Shown here: positions 1 through 9,043 of the stretch, one piece after another
Position numbering within the stretch: the first letter of the stretch is position 1
How the letters are laid out: the number at the start of each line of letters is the position of its first letter
Source of the DNA: a bacterium EF100-94H03 bin56
Lineage (GTDB): Bacteria > Pseudomonadota > Alphaproteobacteria > SP197
Assembly (NCBI GenBank): GCA_002238685.1
Contig: MPMV01000009.1
Span: 58,225 to 122,224 of the forward strand
Length of the DNA: 64,000 nt
Reading direction: 5' to 3'
The notes under the pieces: generated by a model
Databases searched by the model: none
What the model was told of the DNA's origin: nothing
Seen by the model: the letters and a program-made list of their open reading frames with translations, nothing else
Translations under genes and position numbers: made by a program

Positions 1-642
1 GCCCATGGGCGTGCGCGAGAGGATGCGGCGGTAGGAATCTTCGTTGGACAACACGCCCTTGCGGGTCAGGTCGGTCAGAATGGTTCCGGGACCGACCGCA
101 TTGACACGCACGTTCTGGTCAGCAAGCGCCACCGCGAAGATGCGCGTCAGCTGGTTGATGCCGGCCTTGGAGATGCCGTAGGGCACGCGATCCGGGATTG
201 CGAGCAGCGCCTGCATCGAGGACATGTTGACGATAGCCCCACCGCTCTCCTGTCCGACCATGACGCGCGCGGCTGCCTGAGTGCCGAAGAACGTGCCCTT
301 CAGGTTGACGCCGAGCACCAGGTCGAACTCATCCTCGCTCAAGTCGAGTACAGACTTGCCGACACTGATGCCGGCGTTGTTGACCATGATATCGAGCCGG
401 CCAAAGGTCTCAGTCGCCAGAACGATGAGCGAGCCCATTGCGTCTTGGTCCGACACATCGGTGGCCACACCGCGCGCCGTCTCACCCGATTTGTCGAGGA
501 TGCCTGCGGCCTCCTTGACCTTGTCCTCCTGGATATCGCTCAGGACGACGCGCGCGCCCTCGGCATGGAGTCGCGCCGCGCATGCAAGTCCGATACCTTG
601 TGCGGCGCCCGTCACAACCGCCACTTTTCCTTCATGTTTCAT
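1..642 (-). CDS. SDR family NAD(P)-dependent oxidoreductase (C-terminus outside window)
   Basis: Read leftward from an ATG at 642, 214 codons are open to the window edge, so the last part of the protein is missing. The N-terminus has the Rossmann nucleotide motif VTGAAQGIG (about residues 9-17), NNAG lies near residue 89, and the catalytic YGISK (Tyr-xxx-Lys) follows near residue 155. These are hallmarks of classical short-chain dehydrogenases of the FabG type. The family oxidises or reduces alcohols and ketones with NAD(P)(H). It is the most distal visible gene of a leftward run and lies 13 bp after the hyuB stop, so it is probably co-transcribed with the hydantoinase-like genes. The substrate cannot be told from sequence. 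Confidence 0.9.
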   Translation of the reverse strand, partial: MKHEGKVAVVTGAAQGIGLACAARLHAEGARVVLSDIQEDKVKEAAGILDKSGETARGVATDVSDQDAMGSLIVLATETFGRLDIMVNNAGISVGKSVLDLSEDEFDLVLGVNLKGTFFGTQAAARVMVGQESGGAIVNMSSMQALLAIPDRVPYGISKAGINQLTRIFAVALADQNVRVNAVGPGTILTDLTRKGVLSNEDSYRRILSRTPMG

Positions 643-655
643 GATGCTCTCACCC

Positions 656-2218
656 TCAAATGTCTCCATCCGTAGCGCCGAACCCGCCGCCTCCGCCGGT
701 CTCGATCACCACAGTGTCACCCTTGCTGATAATCTGCTGCCCGGCCGAGGCGACCGCTTGGCCGTTGATCTCGAATCGCGCCGGTTTGCCCGGCTCGCCC
801 TCCGCCAAACCGGGCGCCGGGCTGTTGATCCGGTTGACCATGAACGAACCGATGGCCGGTGTCTCGCCCAGCATTTCGAAGGCAAAACGCAACCCATCGC
901 CGCCCTGCCGTTGACCCTTTCCGCCGCTGCCACGACAAATTGAGCGCTCGATAACCCTGAGAGGCGCTTGGTTCTCGATCACCTCGATCGGCGTATTGGA
1001 AAGATTGCTCGGAAAGCTGATCGCCGATGCGCCGTTCTGTGCGGCGCCGGCACCCTGGCCCGCGCCCAGGAAACAGTTGACCGCATAGCGCACGCCGCCA
1101 CGCGATGACGCCAGCTGCACGTTGTTCGACGGCGAGCCGGGCGCTGCCTGGGCGCGCTCCGGCAACGCGTCCGCCAGCGCGCCGAAGATCGCGGGCGGCA
1201 GCAGATGGCCGATCATGCCGCGCGCGCCGCACGGCGCCGGGCGTTGCGGGTTCAGGATCGACCCTTCCGGCGCAGTGACGCGAATCGGCACGAAGCTGCC
1301 GTGACTGTTCGGTATCCATGGCGCCAGCAATGCCTTCAGGCCATAAGCGCTATAAGCAAAGGTGTAGTTGAGCACCGTGTTGATGGCGAGCGGGACCTGA
1401 TCGCTCGAACCCGCGTAGTCGACAGAGATCTCGTCATCATCAACGGTCACCGCGCAGACGATTCGGATGATGCCACCGGGCATCTCGGCCGGACCGTCAT
1501 TCTCGATCGCGTAATGATAGGTGCCCGGGGTCAGTTGACGGATTGCCTCGCGCATCGCCCCTTCGGTGCGACTGATGATCTCGGTGGAGAAACGGTCGAG
1601 ATCAATGTCGGTTTCGTCAAGCAAACCGCCAAGGCGTTCACCCAGGGTACGGCAGCACGCGACCATCGCCCAGATATCGCCGATAGTTTCGTCAGGGACG
1701 CGGACGTTCTGGCGGATCAGCGCCGTCAGCGTTTCGTCCGGCTGGCCCGCCTTCAGCAACGGCCATGGCGGTATCTGGAGGCCTTCCTCGAAGAGCTCGC
1801 GGTTGGCGGCATTGCGCAACCGGCCGCCGACATCCGGCAGATGACTGACGACACCGGCAAAGGCGATGACCTCGCCATCGCGCATGATTGGCATGGCGAT
1901 GGTGGCGTCGTTCAGGTGACCGCTGCCCAACCAGGGGTCGTTGGTGATATAGGCATCACCCTGCTCCATCGTGTCGATGCTGTGGTGCGCGATGAAGGTG
2001 CGAATGGTCATCGGCACGGTGGCGATAAAGCTCGGGATGCTCTGCGACGACTGAGCGATGTTGTGGCCATGGCGGTCGGTCAACACGACGGCAAAGTCGT
2101 TGGCTTCGCGCACCAGGGTCGAGAACGACGCGCGGACAAAGGTCGCTGCCGCCTCGTCGACGACACTGATCAGCCGTGTCCAGACAATCTCCAGCGTCAC
2201 CGGATCGATGGCCGTCAT
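656..2218 (-). CDS. hyuB: Hydantoinase B/oxoprolinase family protein
   Basis: 520 residues beginning MTAIDPVTLEIVW, the typical opening of the HyuB/HydB family, with the family signature DPWLGSGHLND near residue 95 and glycine-rich ends (GGGGGFG). The family forms the second subunit of ATP-dependent N-methylhydantoinase, oxoprolinase and acetone/acetophenone carboxylase-like enzymes, which open or carboxylate amide- or ketone-containing substrates. Its start overlaps the stop of the hyuA homologue by 4 bp (ATGA), as expected for a stoichiometric complex. The exact reaction (hydantoin, 5-oxoproline or other lactam) is not decided by sequence. The neighbouring demethylation and CoA-pathway genes favour an N-methylated or cyclic amide substrate, which is inference. 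Confidence 0.92.
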   Translation of the reverse strand: MTAIDPVTLEIVWTRLISVVDEAAATFVRASFSTLVREANDFAVVLTDRHGHNIAQSSQSIPSFIATVPMTIRTFIAHHSIDTMEQGDAYITNDPWLGSGHLNDATIAMPIMRDGEVIAFAGVVSHLPDVGGRLRNAANRELFEEGLQIPPWPLLKAGQPDETLTALIRQNVRVPDETIGDIWAMVACCRTLGERLGGLLDETDIDLDRFSTEIISRTEGAMREAIRQLTPGTYHYAIENDGPAEMPGGIIRIVCAVTVDDDEISVDYAGSSDQVPLAINTVLNYTFAYSAYGLKALLAPWIPNSHGSFVPIRVTAPEGSILNPQRPAPCGARGMIGHLLPPAIFGALADALPERAQAAPGSPSNNVQLASSRGGVRYAVNCFLGAGQGAGAAQNGASAISFPSNLSNTPIEVIENQAPLRVIERSICRGSGGKGQRQGGDGLRFAFEMLGETPAIGSFMVNRINSPAPGLAEGEPGKPARFEINGQAVASAGQQIISKGDTVVIETGGGGGFGATDGDI

Positions 2219-4284
2219 ACGCTGACCTCCGTCAACACGACCTCAACACTACCGTCTTCCAACACCGCGACATCGGCCGGATAGGCGACGACCAACGTCG
2301 ACTCAGGCTCGACCATCACAAGCGGTCCCTCCAGGCTCGTACCCGCCGAAAGGGTGTAGCGGTCATAAACCGGCACCTCGTCAAAACCCTTGGAAGCCGG
2401 CAGGTATATCGCGCGCGATGACCCCATGACATCGCCGGGCTCCGCTGCGTCGAGCGCAAAGGATCGGGGCAGCATCGGCGAGGTGCCGACCAAACGCCAG
2501 GTGACGACCTCCGGAACGCCGCCTGGCACCAAACGGCCAAAGGTCTTGTTATAGGCGGCTTCGAATCCGGCCAGAACTGCGCTGCGTTCTGGCTTGGCAT
2601 CAATCGGCACGTCGACCGTGTTGCCCTGGCCTACATAGCGAACCTCAGCCGTCGCACGCCACTCGACAGTGCAAGAGTCGATACCGGCAGAGGCAAGCTC
2701 GGCCCCCGCCGATACACGCGCGTCGTCAAGCCGTAGTGCGACAGCATCCATATCAACGTCCGAAAGTGGCTCGACCTTAGACCACGAACGGTCGCTGCGC
2801 GCGGGCGCGGCCAAGAAGCCAAGGCACGAACCGACCCCGGACGCGACCGGGCAGACGATGCGCCGTATCCGCAGGCGCCGCGCGACGTCGACCGCGTGCA
2901 CCGGACCGGCGCCGCCGGTGGCGATCATCGCGAAACGGCGGGCATCGTGCCCTTTTTCGGCGATGTGGGTGCGCGCGGCCGCCGCCATGTTTTCGTTGAC
3001 GATGTCGTGGATACCCCACGCGGTTGCGATGGTATCGAGGCCAATCGCCTTGCCGGTGTCCGTCAACACATGGTAGGCGCGGCCAACGTCGAGTTTCATA
3101 CGCCCGCCAAGAAAGCTCTCGGAATCAAGGTAACCAAGCACCAGATCGGCGTCGGTCACGGTTGCGGTCTCGCCGCCCAGGCCATAACAGGCCGGTCCCG
3201 GCTCCGACCCAGCGCTGTCGGGACCCACCTGGAGCAGGCCGAGGCCATCGATCCGGGCAATCGAGCCGCCGCCGGCGCCGATCTCTATCAAATCGATGGA
3301 CGGCGACTTCGCGGGCAGGCCGCTGCCTCGCTTGAACCGATGTTCGCGAGCGAACTCGAAGAGGTGCGTGATCTCAGGCTTGCCGTCCACGGCAAGACAG
3401 GACTTCGCCGTCGTGCCGCCCATGTCGAACGCGAGCAAGCGATCAATGGTGTTGACCGCACCACAGTTGATGGCGCTCAGCACGCCGCCAGCCGGTCCCG
3501 ATTCGAGCAGACGGATCGGAAATCGCGCTGCCTGCTCGGCATCGGTGAACCCACCGTTGGACACCATGATGTCGATCCGTCCGTCGACCCCCAGATCGCG
3601 CAAGCGGCGGTCCAGCATGCCGAGATAACGCGCAACCTTGGGCTGAACATAGGCGTTGGCCGCCACGGTTGACATTCGCTCGTATTCGCCGATCTCCGCG
3701 GCTAGTTCAGACGACAAGGTGATCGGAAGTTCTGGTGCCGCCGCTTCCATGACATTGGCGACTTTCTGTTCGTTGTCACCGGAAACTGCAGCGTGCAGAA
3801 GGCAAACTCCGACCGCCTCGGCGCCCGACGTTGCGACAGCAGTCACGACATCGGCCAGCTCCGCCTGGTTGACGGATTGCCAAGGCAACCCGTCAGGTCC
3901 GATGCGGCACGAGACCTCGTAACGGTCGTCCGGCGCGACCAGCGGCGGCGGAAACGTGATGGTGAGATCGTAGATGTCGTAGCGAAGCTCGCGGCGGATA
4001 TCGAGCGTGTCGCGGGTGCCGCAGTTGACGATCAGCGCGACTCGCGAACCCTTGCGCTCCAAGAGCGTGTTCGTGATCAGCGTGGTGCCGTGCACGACTC
4101 GCGTGACCGTCCTGTCATCATCGGGTTTCTGGGCCAGAAGCTGTCGCACGACATCGGCGATACCGTTGCCCGGATCATCATTGGTTGTCAGGGTCTTGCC
4201 GACCCAGATCCGGTGACTGGCCTCATCCAGCAGCACACCATCAGTAAACGTGCCGCCGATATCGACCGCAATCTGATAGCTCAC
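2215..4284 (-). CDS. hyuA: Hydantoinase/oxoprolinase family protein, ATP-binding subunit
   Basis: 689 residues with the N-terminal Hydant_A_N domain (VDIGGTFTDG at about residues 7-16), then the ASKHA-like motif FDMGGTTAK near residue 285 and IGAGGGSIA near 330, both diagnostic of HyuA/HydA. The protein would use ATP to activate a cyclic amide or ketone together with HyuB. Length is normal for the family. It overlaps hyuB downstream and the Ldh-family gene upstream by 4 bp on each side, so the three are translationally coupled. No acetone-carboxylase gamma-type small subunit is present beside it, which argues against acetone carboxylase. Substrate remains open. Confidence 0.93.
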   Translation of the reverse strand: MSYQIAVDIGGTFTDGVLLDEASHRIWVGKTLTTNDDPGNGIADVVRQLLAQKPDDDRTVTRVVHGTTLITNTLLERKGSRVALIVNCGTRDTLDIRRELRYDIYDLTITFPPPLVAPDDRYEVSCRIGPDGLPWQSVNQAELADVVTAVATSGAEAVGVCLLHAAVSGDNEQKVANVMEAAAPELPITLSSELAAEIGEYERMSTVAANAYVQPKVARYLGMLDRRLRDLGVDGRIDIMVSNGGFTDAEQAARFPIRLLESGPAGGVLSAINCGAVNTIDRLLAFDMGGTTAKSCLAVDGKPEITHLFEFAREHRFKRGSGLPAKSPSIDLIEIGAGGGSIARIDGLGLLQVGPDSAGSEPGPACYGLGGETATVTDADLVLGYLDSESFLGGRMKLDVGRAYHVLTDTGKAIGLDTIATAWGIHDIVNENMAAAARTHIAEKGHDARRFAMIATGGAGPVHAVDVARRLRIRRIVCPVASGVGSCLGFLAAPARSDRSWSKVEPLSDVDMDAVALRLDDARVSAGAELASAGIDSCTVEWRATAEVRYVGQGNTVDVPIDAKPERSAVLAGFEAAYNKTFGRLVPGGVPEVVTWRLVGTSPMLPRSFALDAAEPGDVMGSSRAIYLPASKGFDEVPVYDRYTLSAGTSLEGPLVMVEPESTLVVAYPADVAVLEDGSVEVVLTEVSV

Positions 4285-5363
4285 GACGGCCCCTTGTCGA
4301 CCAAAGTTTCGGCCGCGTGAAGGGCGTTGGCCAGTGCGGACGTCATGGCAAGACCGTCGCGATCGCTGGCCTCGCGGTGGGCAGCCGCGCGGGAACCCGG
4401 TATTCGCACCGGCTGATCAGGATCGGCTGGCGCGCTGGCTTGAATATGATCGGCGAGCGCCGCGACGTGGTTTGCAACACTATCGCTGCCGGCAAACCGG
4501 TCGGGATCGAGCGCGATGGCGAGATGACTCACTTGGCAAGGCGCACCATCGCTGGCCTGCGGCGGGTGTACCTCGAAGCCGGGCGCGCCGCCGGCAAGGG
4601 CGGAACACAGCAGTTCGATCATCATGGAAAGCGCGTAGCCCTTCGCGCCGCCGACCGGCTGCACAGTGCCGTCCAGGGCTGCGGCGGCATCCCTTGTTGG
4701 CCGGCCGGCGGCATCGAGCGCCCAGCCGTCAGGTATGGGTTCACCAGCGCGCGCGGCCTGGCGCATGACCGCGCGCGACCCCGCACTGGTTGCCATATCG
4801 ATCAAGACCGGTCGGCCGCCAGCCCGCGGAAACGCGGCGGCCAGTGGGTTGGTGCCAAGTATGGCATCGCGGCCGCCCCACGGGGCCATGGTCGCCGACG
4901 CGTTCGACAGCAACAGCGCGACAAAGCCTTGCTCCGCCGCGCGCAGCACATGGGGTGCGGCAGCGCCCATATGTGAGCTGCGCCGTACTGCGACCATGCC
5001 GACACCCTGCTCTCTTGCCAGCGCGATCGCCTCGTGCATCGCGCGCCAAGCCGCCAGGCAACCGAGCGCATCATCGGCGCCAAGAACAGCCGCCGCGCCG
5101 GCGCCGCGCTTGAGCACAAAGGCGGGTCTTGCCTTGATGCTGCCGTCGCACAGCCTCCGGACATAGGCCGGCAGATGCATGACGCCATGGGAGTCGATGC
5201 CGCTGCGCTGAGCAAAGACCAGCAGATCGGCCGCAAGCGCGGCATCCTCCGGTTGGAGGCCTGCTCCCGCCAGAATGGCCGTAACCCGAACGGTCAGGTC
5301 ATCGACGGTTATCAGATCGCCGACGCGCTCCGTTTCGGAGGGTTGGGAAACCGCGGAAGCCAT
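4281..5363 (-). CDS. Ldh family oxidoreductase (malate/L-lactate dehydrogenase type 2)
   Basis: 360 residues matching the Ldh_2 (YlbC/ComC/DpkA) family: an N-terminal helical domain with AQRSGIDSHGVMHLPAYV (about residues 50-67), then SSHMGAAAPH near 130, LLSNASATMAPWGG near 155 and GTNPLAAAFP near 170. These enzymes use NAD(P)H in an unusual non-Rossmann fold and reduce 2-oxo acids, ureidoglycolate or cyclic imines such as delta1-piperideine-2-carboxylate (DpkA). Given the nearby demethylase and aminotransferase genes, an imine or keto-acid role is plausible but inferred. It overlaps hyuA by ATGA and sits 11 bp after the aminotransferase gene. Confidence 0.85.
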   Translation of the reverse strand: MASAVSQPSETERVGDLITVDDLTVRVTAILAGAGLQPEDAALAADLLVFAQRSGIDSHGVMHLPAYVRRLCDGSIKARPAFVLKRGAGAAAVLGADDALGCLAAWRAMHEAIALAREQGVGMVAVRRSSHMGAAAPHVLRAAEQGFVALLLSNASATMAPWGGRDAILGTNPLAAAFPRAGGRPVLIDMATSAGSRAVMRQAARAGEPIPDGWALDAAGRPTRDAAAALDGTVQPVGGAKGYALSMMIELLCSALAGGAPGFEVHPPQASDGAPCQVSHLAIALDPDRFAGSDSVANHVAALADHIQASAPADPDQPVRIPGSRAAAHREASDRDGLAMTSALANALHAAETLVDKGPS

Positions 5364-5374
5364 ACCGACGCCCC

Positions 5375-6295
5375 TCAGGCGCTGCCATAGACCGGCGTCA
5401 GCCAGCCCTTGTCGCGATGGCTGTCTCCTGTCACGGCGGAAAAATAGGCCGCTTGCAGTGCCTTTGTCGCGGGCCCCACGCGGCCATCGCCCAGTTCGAT
5501 GCCGTCGACACTTACTACCGGCAGGACTTCGGCGGCCGATCCAGCAACGAACATCTCGTTGGCGGCATAGAGTTCGGTGCGATCGACCGTGCGTTCGACA
5601 ACGTTGATGCCAACATCCCGCGCCAGCGCCATCATGGTGTCGCGGGTGATGCTCTCCAGGATGCCACTGGTGATATCCGGCGTGACGAGCTGGCCGTGAC
5701 GCACAAGGAAGACGCAGGCTCCCGGCCCTTCGCCGACTTTGCCATGCTCGTTGAGCAGAAGCGCATCGTCGTAGCCGTCATGGAGCGCCTGAAAGCGCGC
5801 GAGCCGCGCGTTGACGTAGTTGGCGCCGCACTTGATGCGCGGCGGCATCGCGGAATCGGCCATGCGGACCCAGGATGAGACGGCGCAACGAATACCGGTC
5901 ACCGCCTTCTCGGAACGCGGCTGGACCCTGCTGGCGATGAAATAGCTGACCGGGCCGGACACATGGTGCTCACCATCACCGTCCAGATAGGCGCTCATGC
6001 GGATATGGCAGGCGTCCTTGATCTCGTTGGCACGCAGCAAATCGAGCAGTTGCGGACCCAATTCCGCAACATTGAAGGTCGGCGCGAAACGCAGGAGCTT
6101 CATCGACTGAGCCAGACGGCCCAAATGGTCCTGGAGCCGGAAAACATGGAGCTCGTTCTCGCCGGCATTCCAATATGCGCGCAGTCCCTCGAAGACGTTG
6201 AGGCCGTAGCGCATCGCCGGCGACATCACATGCGCCGTCGCCTGCCCGTAGGGCACAAGGTCGCCGTTGAGAACGATCAGGGGTTCGGTGCTCAT
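5375..6295 (-). CDS. Branched-chain amino acid aminotransferase-like class IV PLP enzyme
   Basis: 306 residues of the fold-type IV PLP transaminase family (IlvE/D-alanine aminotransferase). The likely Schiff-base lysine lies in the RIKCGANYVN segment near residue 170, and EGPGACVF plus the phosphate-binding SGILESITRD follow. MRYGLNVFEGLRAYW near residue 27 is typical of branched-chain aminotransferases. It would move an amino group between an amino acid and a 2-oxo acid. The start overlaps the DUF35 stop (ATGA), placing it in the same leftward operon as the CoA-pathway genes, so it more likely serves the catabolic pathway than valine/leucine synthesis. That role is inference. Confidence 0.88.
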   Translation of the reverse strand: MSTEPLIVLNGDLVPYGQATAHVMSPAMRYGLNVFEGLRAYWNAGENELHVFRLQDHLGRLAQSMKLLRFAPTFNVAELGPQLLDLLRANEIKDACHIRMSAYLDGDGEHHVSGPVSYFIASRVQPRSEKAVTGIRCAVSSWVRMADSAMPPRIKCGANYVNARLARFQALHDGYDDALLLNEHGKVGEGPGACVFLVRHGQLVTPDITSGILESITRDTMMALARDVGINVVERTVDRTELYAANEMFVAGSAAEVLPVVSVDGIELGDGRVGPATKALQAAYFSAVTGDSHRDKGWLTPVYGSA

Positions 6296-6708
6296 GCCGT
6301 ACCCTCATCCGACACCAGACGGAACCGCGCCAGCGTCAGATCGCCTTCGCGCTCGATCTTGAGCTCAACCAGCGCGCCGATGGAGAGTGCGCGGCCGGCA
6401 TCGCTGTCAACGATGTTGGTGAGGAGCCGCGGGCCTTCGTCGAGTTCAACCAGCGACACGTCATAGGGGACGCGGTCGGCGAACGCATTGTGATAGGCCT
6501 TGTGATAGACGACCCAGCTCACGATGCGACCGCGGCCGCTTGCAGGTTGCCAGACAGGGTCGGTGGCAAGACACCTGGGGCAAGCCTCGCGCGCCGGCAA
6601 CCAGTTGTTGCCGCAGTTGCTGCAATGTTGATGGCGCAGCTCCCCCGCTGCGAGACCGTCCCAGTAAGGGCGGTTGAGGTCGTTAGTCTCGGGCGCTGGA
6701 AAACTCAT
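6292..6708 (-). CDS. Zn-ribbon domain-containing OB-fold protein (DUF35)
   Basis: 138 residues. An N-terminal rubredoxin-like zinc ribbon has CSNCGNNW and CPRC (two CxxC knuckles at about residues 33-36 and 48-51), followed by an OB-fold half. DUF35 proteins are obligate partners of thiolase-like proteins in acyl-CoA pathways, where the OB fold holds the CoA part of the substrate or completes an aldolase. Here it precedes the thiolase-like gene's 3' end with a 4-bp overlap, the standard arrangement. It has no activity of its own to predict. Confidence 0.9.
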   Translation of the reverse strand: MSFPAPETNDLNRPYWDGLAAGELRHQHCSNCGNNWLPAREACPRCLATDPVWQPASGRGRIVSWVVYHKAYHNAFADRVPYDVSLVELDEGPRLLTNIVDSDAGRALSIGALVELKIEREGDLTLARFRLVSDEGTA

Positions 6709-7835
6709 GACGGGTTGCCCAGTATCATAGTGGCATGGGTGTGCATGCTGCCGCCCTGGTTGGAGACAATGCAGGTCTTCGCGCCTTCGATCTGAAGCCG
6801 TGCATCACCGCGCATCTGGCGTACACCCTCGATCACGAGCTGCAGACCGGGCGTGCCGGACTCCGACAGCAGGCCGCCCGACGTGTTCAGCGGTAACGAG
6901 CCGTCCAGCGCCAGGGCGCCCTGTGCAGCCATCGGCCCGGCCTGACCGCGTTTCGCCAAGCCATAGTCTTCCAGCGTCAAGAGGACAGTGACGGTGAAGC
7001 AGTCATAAAGCTGCGCAACGTCGATATTGCCCGGTTCCAACCCCGCCATCTTGAACGCCGTATCGGCCGATGCGGCGGCAGACGTCTCCGTCAGGTTGGG
7101 ACGAAGATGCACGTCCCAGGATTCCTGGCCCTGTCCGAACCCCAGCACCGGCACGGCGTTTGCGATACCCAACTGCTTGGCACGTTCGGCGCTCATCACG
7201 ACCACCGCCGCGCCGCCATCGGAGATGAGGCAGCAGTCGTCGCGGCGCAGGGGTTCGATCAGCAGCGGCGACTCCATGTAGTCGTCGAGCGTGATCGGCT
7301 TGTTCAGGTGTCCTTGCGGGTTCTCGGCACCGTTGGCGCGGCACTGCACGGCGACGGCGCCGAAGTGTTCAGGCCGGCAGGCATGCTTCTGGGCATAGGC
7401 CTGATGGATCATCGCGTAACCGGCCGCCGTGGCGTACCAGCCAAAGACCGCGTCATCGCCGCGCGGGCGGTGATAGACCTGCCGGCTGCCCGTGCGCGGC
7501 GTGTCGCCATAACAGACGAGCGCGATATCCATCAGACCGGCGTCGACCGCCATCGCCGCATACGAGATGAGCGCAATGTTTGCGGCACCGCCCTGATCAA
7601 GCGACGCGCCGACGCGCGGCTGCAGACCAAGCGCCTCGGCAACCTTCTGGCCATAGAGAATCGACGGTTCAGAGTTCGCCATCTTGACCAGGACACCGTC
7701 GACCATGTCCTTCTCGATACCGGCGTCTTGGAGTGCGTTGCGGCACGCCTCGACGATCAAGCTGATCCGGTCGCGGCCGGGATGCTTGCCGTAGATCGTG
7801 TGACCGACCCCGGCGATGACCGCCTTGCCGCGCAT
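6705..7835 (-). CDS. Thiolase-like protein (SCP2-type), DUF35 partner
   Basis: 376 residues with the C-terminal thiolase motifs LYDCFTVTVL and NTSGGLLSESGTPG, which align to the conserved HD/DxF and NTxGG(L) regions of SCP2-type thiolases. At the usual nucleophile position near residue 85 the protein reads LDQGGAAN, so the catalytic cysteine seems to be absent. Members paired with DUF35 and lacking this Cys act as retro-aldolases (Ltp2-like) or accessory proteins rather than true thiolases. The gene overlaps the DUF35 gene by 4 bp and abuts the CoA-transferase gene. Probable role: carbon-carbon cleavage of a CoA ester at the end of this pathway (inference). Confidence 0.85.
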   Translation of the reverse strand: MRGKAVIAGVGHTIYGKHPGRDRISLIVEACRNALQDAGIEKDMVDGVLVKMANSEPSILYGQKVAEALGLQPRVGASLDQGGAANIALISYAAMAVDAGLMDIALVCYGDTPRTGSRQVYHRPRGDDAVFGWYATAAGYAMIHQAYAQKHACRPEHFGAVAVQCRANGAENPQGHLNKPITLDDYMESPLLIEPLRRDDCCLISDGGAAVVVMSAERAKQLGIANAVPVLGFGQGQESWDVHLRPNLTETSAAASADTAFKMAGLEPGNIDVAQLYDCFTVTVLLTLEDYGLAKRGQAGPMAAQGALALDGSLPLNTSGGLLSESGTPGLQLVIEGVRQMRGDARLQIEGAKTCIVSNQGGSMHTHATMILGNPS

Positions 7836-9037
7836 CAGATCACACCGCTTTCGGCAAGCGCGGCGCGTTCGTCGTCATCCAGTCCCAGCAGATCGCGATA
7901 GATCGCGGCGTTGTCGGCGCCGTAAGCAGGGCTTGGCCGATAGGCGGCCTGCGCATGACCTTCGAACTGCAACGGGCTGCGGCAGACGGTGATCGGTCCA
8001 AGATCCGGATGGTCGATCTCGAACAGCATTCCGCGTTCGTGCAAGTGCTCATCGGCCATGACTTCAGGGAGTTCACGCACCGGCGCGCAGGGCACGCGAT
8101 GGGCGATCAGGTGATCAAACACGGCAGCACGCGTCATGGTCGCCGTCCAACGGCTGACAAGCGAGTCGACCTCCTCCATGTGGGCGACACGCCCCCGCGT
8201 CGTCGACAAATGTTCGCAAGTCTCGAGATCGGCGCGGTCCATCGCGCCGAGCAACGCCTGCCAGTGCTTGTCGTTGTTGCAGATGATGGCGACAAAACCG
8301 TCGGCCGCCGGGTAGACATTGTAGGGACATAGCGACAGGCCGCCGTGGCGGTTGCCGGTGCGCGAAGGGATATCGTTGCGCTCGCCATAGGTCATGCCGA
8401 TGCTCGAGGCTAGCGAGGCATAGACCGCGTCCAGCATGGCGACGTCGATGACCGTTCCTTCGCCAGTCCGCTCGCGGCGGTAGAGCGCCGTCATGATGGC
8501 GCCATAGAGATGAACGCCGCCGAAGAAATCACACAGTGCCGCGCCCGACTTGACCGGCGGGTTTTCGGCAAATCCGGTGACGCTCATGACACCGGACATC
8601 GCCTGGACGGTCAGGTCCATGGCTGGGAAGTCGCGGTAGCGGCCCGATTGGCCGTAGCCCGAGCCCGACGCCACGATCAGGCGCGGGTTGGCCGCCTGCA
8701 GCACGTCCGAACCGACGCCCAGACGATCCATGACACCAGGCGCATAGTTCTCGGCGACCACGTCGGCTTCGGCCACGAGTTGCATGAACAGATCACGACC
8801 CTGGTCGGACTTGAGGTTGAGGGAGATCGAGCGCTTGTTGGCGTTCAGCATGGCGAACGGCACGGCCGCGCCGGAACGCGCGTCGCGGCGCCGCAGGAAC
8901 TCGCCGCCCGGCGGCTCCACCTTGATCACGTCGGCGCCCGCCATCGCCATCAGAAAAGTCGCATAGGAACCGTTATAGATTTGCGTCAGATCCAGGACGG
9001 TGACGCCTTCCAGAGGCATGGGAAGCGCTTCGGTCAC
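7835..9037 (-). CDS. CaiB/BaiF family (class III) CoA-transferase
   Basis: 400 residues with the full class III layout: VLDLTQIYNGSYAT at the N-terminus, GADVIKVEPPGGE near residue 35, NANKRSISLNLKS near 65, and the probable catalytic aspartate in FPAMDLTVQAMSG near residue 142. The enzyme transfers CoA from one acyl-CoA to a free carboxylate, the usual way to activate carnitine, crotonobetaine, formate/oxalate or bile acids without ATP. It lies between the thiolase-like and enoyl-CoA hydratase genes with almost no spacing, so it probably starts CoA-dependent breakdown of a carboxylic acid released by the upstream enzymes. Confidence 0.93.
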   Translation of the reverse strand: MTEALPMPLEGVTVLDLTQIYNGSYATFLMAMAGADVIKVEPPGGEFLRRRDARSGAAVPFAMLNANKRSISLNLKSDQGRDLFMQLVAEADVVAENYAPGVMDRLGVGSDVLQAANPRLIVASGSGYGQSGRYRDFPAMDLTVQAMSGVMSVTGFAENPPVKSGAALCDFFGGVHLYGAIMTALYRRERTGEGTVIDVAMLDAVYASLASSIGMTYGERNDIPSRTGNRHGGLSLCPYNVYPAADGFVAIICNNDKHWQALLGAMDRADLETCEHLSTTRGRVAHMEEVDSLVSRWTATMTRAAVFDHLIAHRVPCAPVRELPEVMADEHLHERGMLFEIDHPDLGPITVCRSPLQFEGHAQAAYRPSPAYGADNAAIYRDLLGLDDDERAALAESGVI

Positions 9038-9043
9038 GATGCC

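Noticed and set aside
1205..2284. 359-codon plus-strand frame opposite hyuB
   Set aside because: Shadow of hyuB, which has strong family motifs and operon overlaps.
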